Assembly (NCBI GenBank): GCA_001779455.1
Contig: MFKE01000029.1
Coordinates: 6,797-20,390 of the forward strand
Direction of reading: 5' to 3'
DNA: 13,594 nt
Source of the DNA: Candidatus Gottesmanbacteria bacterium RIFOXYB1_FULL_47_11
Lineage (GTDB): Bacteria; Patescibacteriota; Microgenomatia; UBA10105; UBA927
The translations under genes and the position numbers were made by a program. Below, piece after piece: positions 11,907 to 13,594 of the stretch. Position 1 is the first letter of the stretch. Each line of letters begins with the position of its first letter. Below the pieces are notes generated by a model that saw nothing but the letters and a program-made list of their open reading frames with translations, did not search any database and was not told where the DNA came from.

Positions 11907-13594
11907 GACCACGCCTCACAAATTAACCGAAATTCACAAAAATCACAGTGCTTCCCCGGAGTTGGCCGAAAATCGCTTCTCCCCATCTCCTCCGCTTTTT
12001 GCGCAATATCTTTTCTGGCTTGCACAAGTTGCTGGCTCGTTCGCGTTGCCGAAAGCTTTATCTGATCTTCCAAAAAATAAAATGACACTTTCACCTTTTC
12101 CGCCCCTCCTGCCAGGGCATACACCGTAAGCTGTAAATCACTCTCCGCGTTGCGGGTCTTGGGCATCGTGCCGGTTTTATAATCGATAATTTCCGTCGTT
12201 CCGTCGGTAAGCGTATCAATACGGTCTATTTTGCCGCCCAACGTAAGAGTTGGCGTAATTTTAATCTTAAATGGCTCCTCCAGAGCTCTTGGAACAATGT
12301 TCGGGTCATATCCTTTTTCGAAAAATCCCGTCAGCAAGGCCTTTCCGCGCTCCTTCATTTTCCCTTCGTATGCTTTGTCCCCGTACCCAACCGGCGACCA
12401 ATGGTCCTCAAGGAGACGGAGTAAATCATTTTTCGTCGGATGGTTGCCTGCCCGCACAAGCGCATAAAATGCGTGCAGCGTTTTGTGAATCGTATCTCCG
12501 AATGTAAGCGCTGCCCTCGGTGGCACGGGAATTTTTAGGATATGACGATACTTATACTGAAGTGGACAGGTTTTGAACGTCTCCAGTTGTGAATATGACA
12601 GGTAGGTAATCGGCGGGCGAAGCGGTGGGTGGTCCGGCTCTTCCTTCGCTTTGGCCCAATCAATCAATGGCAACTGCCCATTCTCCGAATTTTCAGCGAA
12701 CAAAGGTTTTTCTCCGAGTGCCTCCCTGATAAATGCTGACAATTTTTTTTCACGCTTCCCCTCTCCGTAATATTTCGCACCGGAGAAATACAAGGCGTCG
12801 CGTGCGCGCGTCATGCCGACATAAAACAGACGGCGCTCTTCCTGTTCGTGATAATCTCCAAGTGGTAATATCTCTTTGACCAGCGCGTCAGGAATGGGAA
12901 TCTGTTCTTTCCGTTCAATTGTAGGAAACCGGGCTGACACGATATTCACGAGAAATACGACGTTAAATTCAAGCCCTTTGGCTGAATGAATCGTCAGTAT
13001 ATTGACAGCATTGTTTTCGCTCCAGTCTGTATCGGCCGAAAGCGGTGACTCGCCCAACGTCATAGACAGATCAATCCAGTCGACAACGGTAAATACACCG
13101 GCGTCTTCATGTTCGATCTCATACGTCTTGAGTTTATTGAAAAATTTCGCCAAATTTTGCGCGATCTTTTCTTCTTTGGCGGTTTTATAGGTTGCGAGCT
13201 TTTTGAGAAGTCCTGTTTCTTCAAGAAAGAAATATAAAATCTGCCCTGCTGTTTCTTTTTTCATCAACCCCAAATGTTTATGAATCAAGGTAGCGACAGG
13301 CAAATTCTTTTTTTCACACGCTTCAAAAAGCGAGATGCCGTATTTTCTGGCATCGTTTACCAACGCCGCAACGACCAGGGGTGGAATGTCAAAAATATCC
13401 ATAGACAGAAGCCTATACATGGCGACATTATCTTCATAGTTGTAGAGCACTTTGAGATATGCAATAAGATCCTTGACTTCCGGCTGACGGAATAGCTGAC
13501 CGGGTCCTAAAAATTGGTACGGAATACCGGCGCGTGACAGGGCCCGGACAAACGGTTCCGCGTGATTGTTCGCCCTCACCAAAATCGCGATATC
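11903..13594 (-). CDS. UvrD-like helicase fused to a PD-(D/E)XK nuclease, N-terminus cut by the window
   Basis: C-terminal 563 residues of a DNA end-processing helicase-nuclease in the AddA/RecB/AdnAB style. The window edge falls in helicase motif IV (DIAILVRANNH), so the Walker A half is missing from view. TIHSAKGLEF is motif V and ERRLFYVGMTRARDAL is motif VI. The nuclease begins near YLSYSQLETFKTCPLQYKYR. It shows H in FGDTIHKTLH, D in GGKIDRID, D and K in IIDYKTG, and QLTVY, the usual PD-(D/E)XK order. One Cys (12566-12568) plus the terminal CDFCEFRLIC make a four-Cys set like the Fe-S cluster of AddB and Cas4 nucleases. It probably processes double-strand breaks. A partner subunit or other role (Cas4-like, plasmid or phage defence) cannot be judged here. 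It ends 44 bases before the surface-gene start. Confidence 0.92.
   Translation of the reverse strand, partial: DIAILVRANNHAEPFVRALSRAGIPYQFLGPGQLFRQPEVKDLIAYLKVLYNYEDNVAMYRLLSMDIFDIPPLVVAALVNDARKYGISLFEACEKKNLPVATLIHKHLGLMKKETAGQILYFFLEETGLLKKLATYKTAKEEKIAQNLAKFFNKLKTYEIEHEDAGVFTVVDWIDLSMTLGESPLSADTDWSENNAVNILTIHSAKGLEFNVVFLVNIVSARFPTIERKEQIPIPDALVKEILPLGDYHEQEERRLFYVGMTRARDALYFSGAKYYGEGKREKKLSAFIREALGEKPLFAENSENGQLPLIDWAKAKEEPDHPPLRPPITYLSYSQLETFKTCPLQYKYRHILKIPVPPRAALTFGDTIHKTLHAFYALVRAGNHPTKNDLLRLLEDHWSPVGYGDKAYEGKMKERGKALLTGFFEKGYDPNIVPRALEEPFKIKITPTLTLGGKIDRIDTLTDGTTEIIDYKTGTMPKTRNAESDLQLTVYALAGGAEKVKVSFYFLEDQIKLSATRTSQQLVQARKDIAQKAEEMGRSDFRPTPGKHCDFCEFRLICEAWS

Noticed and set aside
1..13594. 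UGA recoded as glycine, as in some other candidate phyla
   Set aside because: UGA ends several genes at sensible places (3427-3429, tpiA, helicase-nuclease) and does not occur inside the conserved domains.

Overview
The window looks like part of a candidate phyla radiation (Patescibacteria) genome, most likely from the Microgenomates group. The reasons are compact enzymes, genes that abut or overlap, cysteine-rich surface proteins joined by Pro-Thr linkers, no Shine-Dalgarno motif at any of the eleven starts I could examine, and UGA used as a normal stop. This placement rests on gene style, not on a marker gene. I saw no rRNA, tRNA, CRISPR array or insertion sequence. The longest stretch without a confident gene is the first 106 bases.

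Layout. Positions 107-3429 (+) hold three secreted or membrane-anchored cysteine-rich proteins. Two of them end in nearly identical TPVSGG-plus-hydrophobic tails. Convergent to them, 3407-5007 (-) is a two-gene unit in which a very short triosephosphate isomerase is followed, through an ATGA overlap, by a LytR-CpsA-Psr envelope protein. A UvrD/PcrA helicase (5026-6873, +) diverges from the isomerase. A 62-residue one-helix membrane protein (6870-7058, -) shares a TTAA stop palindrome with the helicase. It diverges from two FemAB-type aminoacyltransferase genes (7077-8796, +). Facing these are two tandem paralogous surface proteins (8798-11858, -) with a jelly-roll-like domain and Cys modules. 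Upstream of them is the C-terminal part of a UvrD-like helicase fused to a PD-(D/E)XK nuclease with an iron-sulfur-type Cys set (11903-13594, -), cut by the window end.

How it fits together. Seven of the eleven complete genes (four RSRA-anchored surface proteins, the smaller tail-anchored protein, the LCP protein and the FemAB pair, counting the pair as one step) concern the cell envelope. LCP proteins attach polymers to peptidoglycan, FemAB enzymes add amino acids to peptidoglycan precursors, and the Cys-rich proteins are probable surface cargo. No sortase is visible here.

The most unusual signals are: (1) a conserved [DE]-hydrophobic-RSRA motif just after the N-terminal membrane helix in four proteins; (2) the TPVSGG tail, conserved in protein but diverged at synonymous sites; (3) two divergent gene pairs, each with exactly 18 bp between start codons and a shared symmetric TATTATA/TATAATA core, which predicts leaderless mRNAs from both strands; and (4) a T6 homopolymer near the end of one surface gene where a one-base shift would turn a broken C-terminus into a hydrophobic tail.
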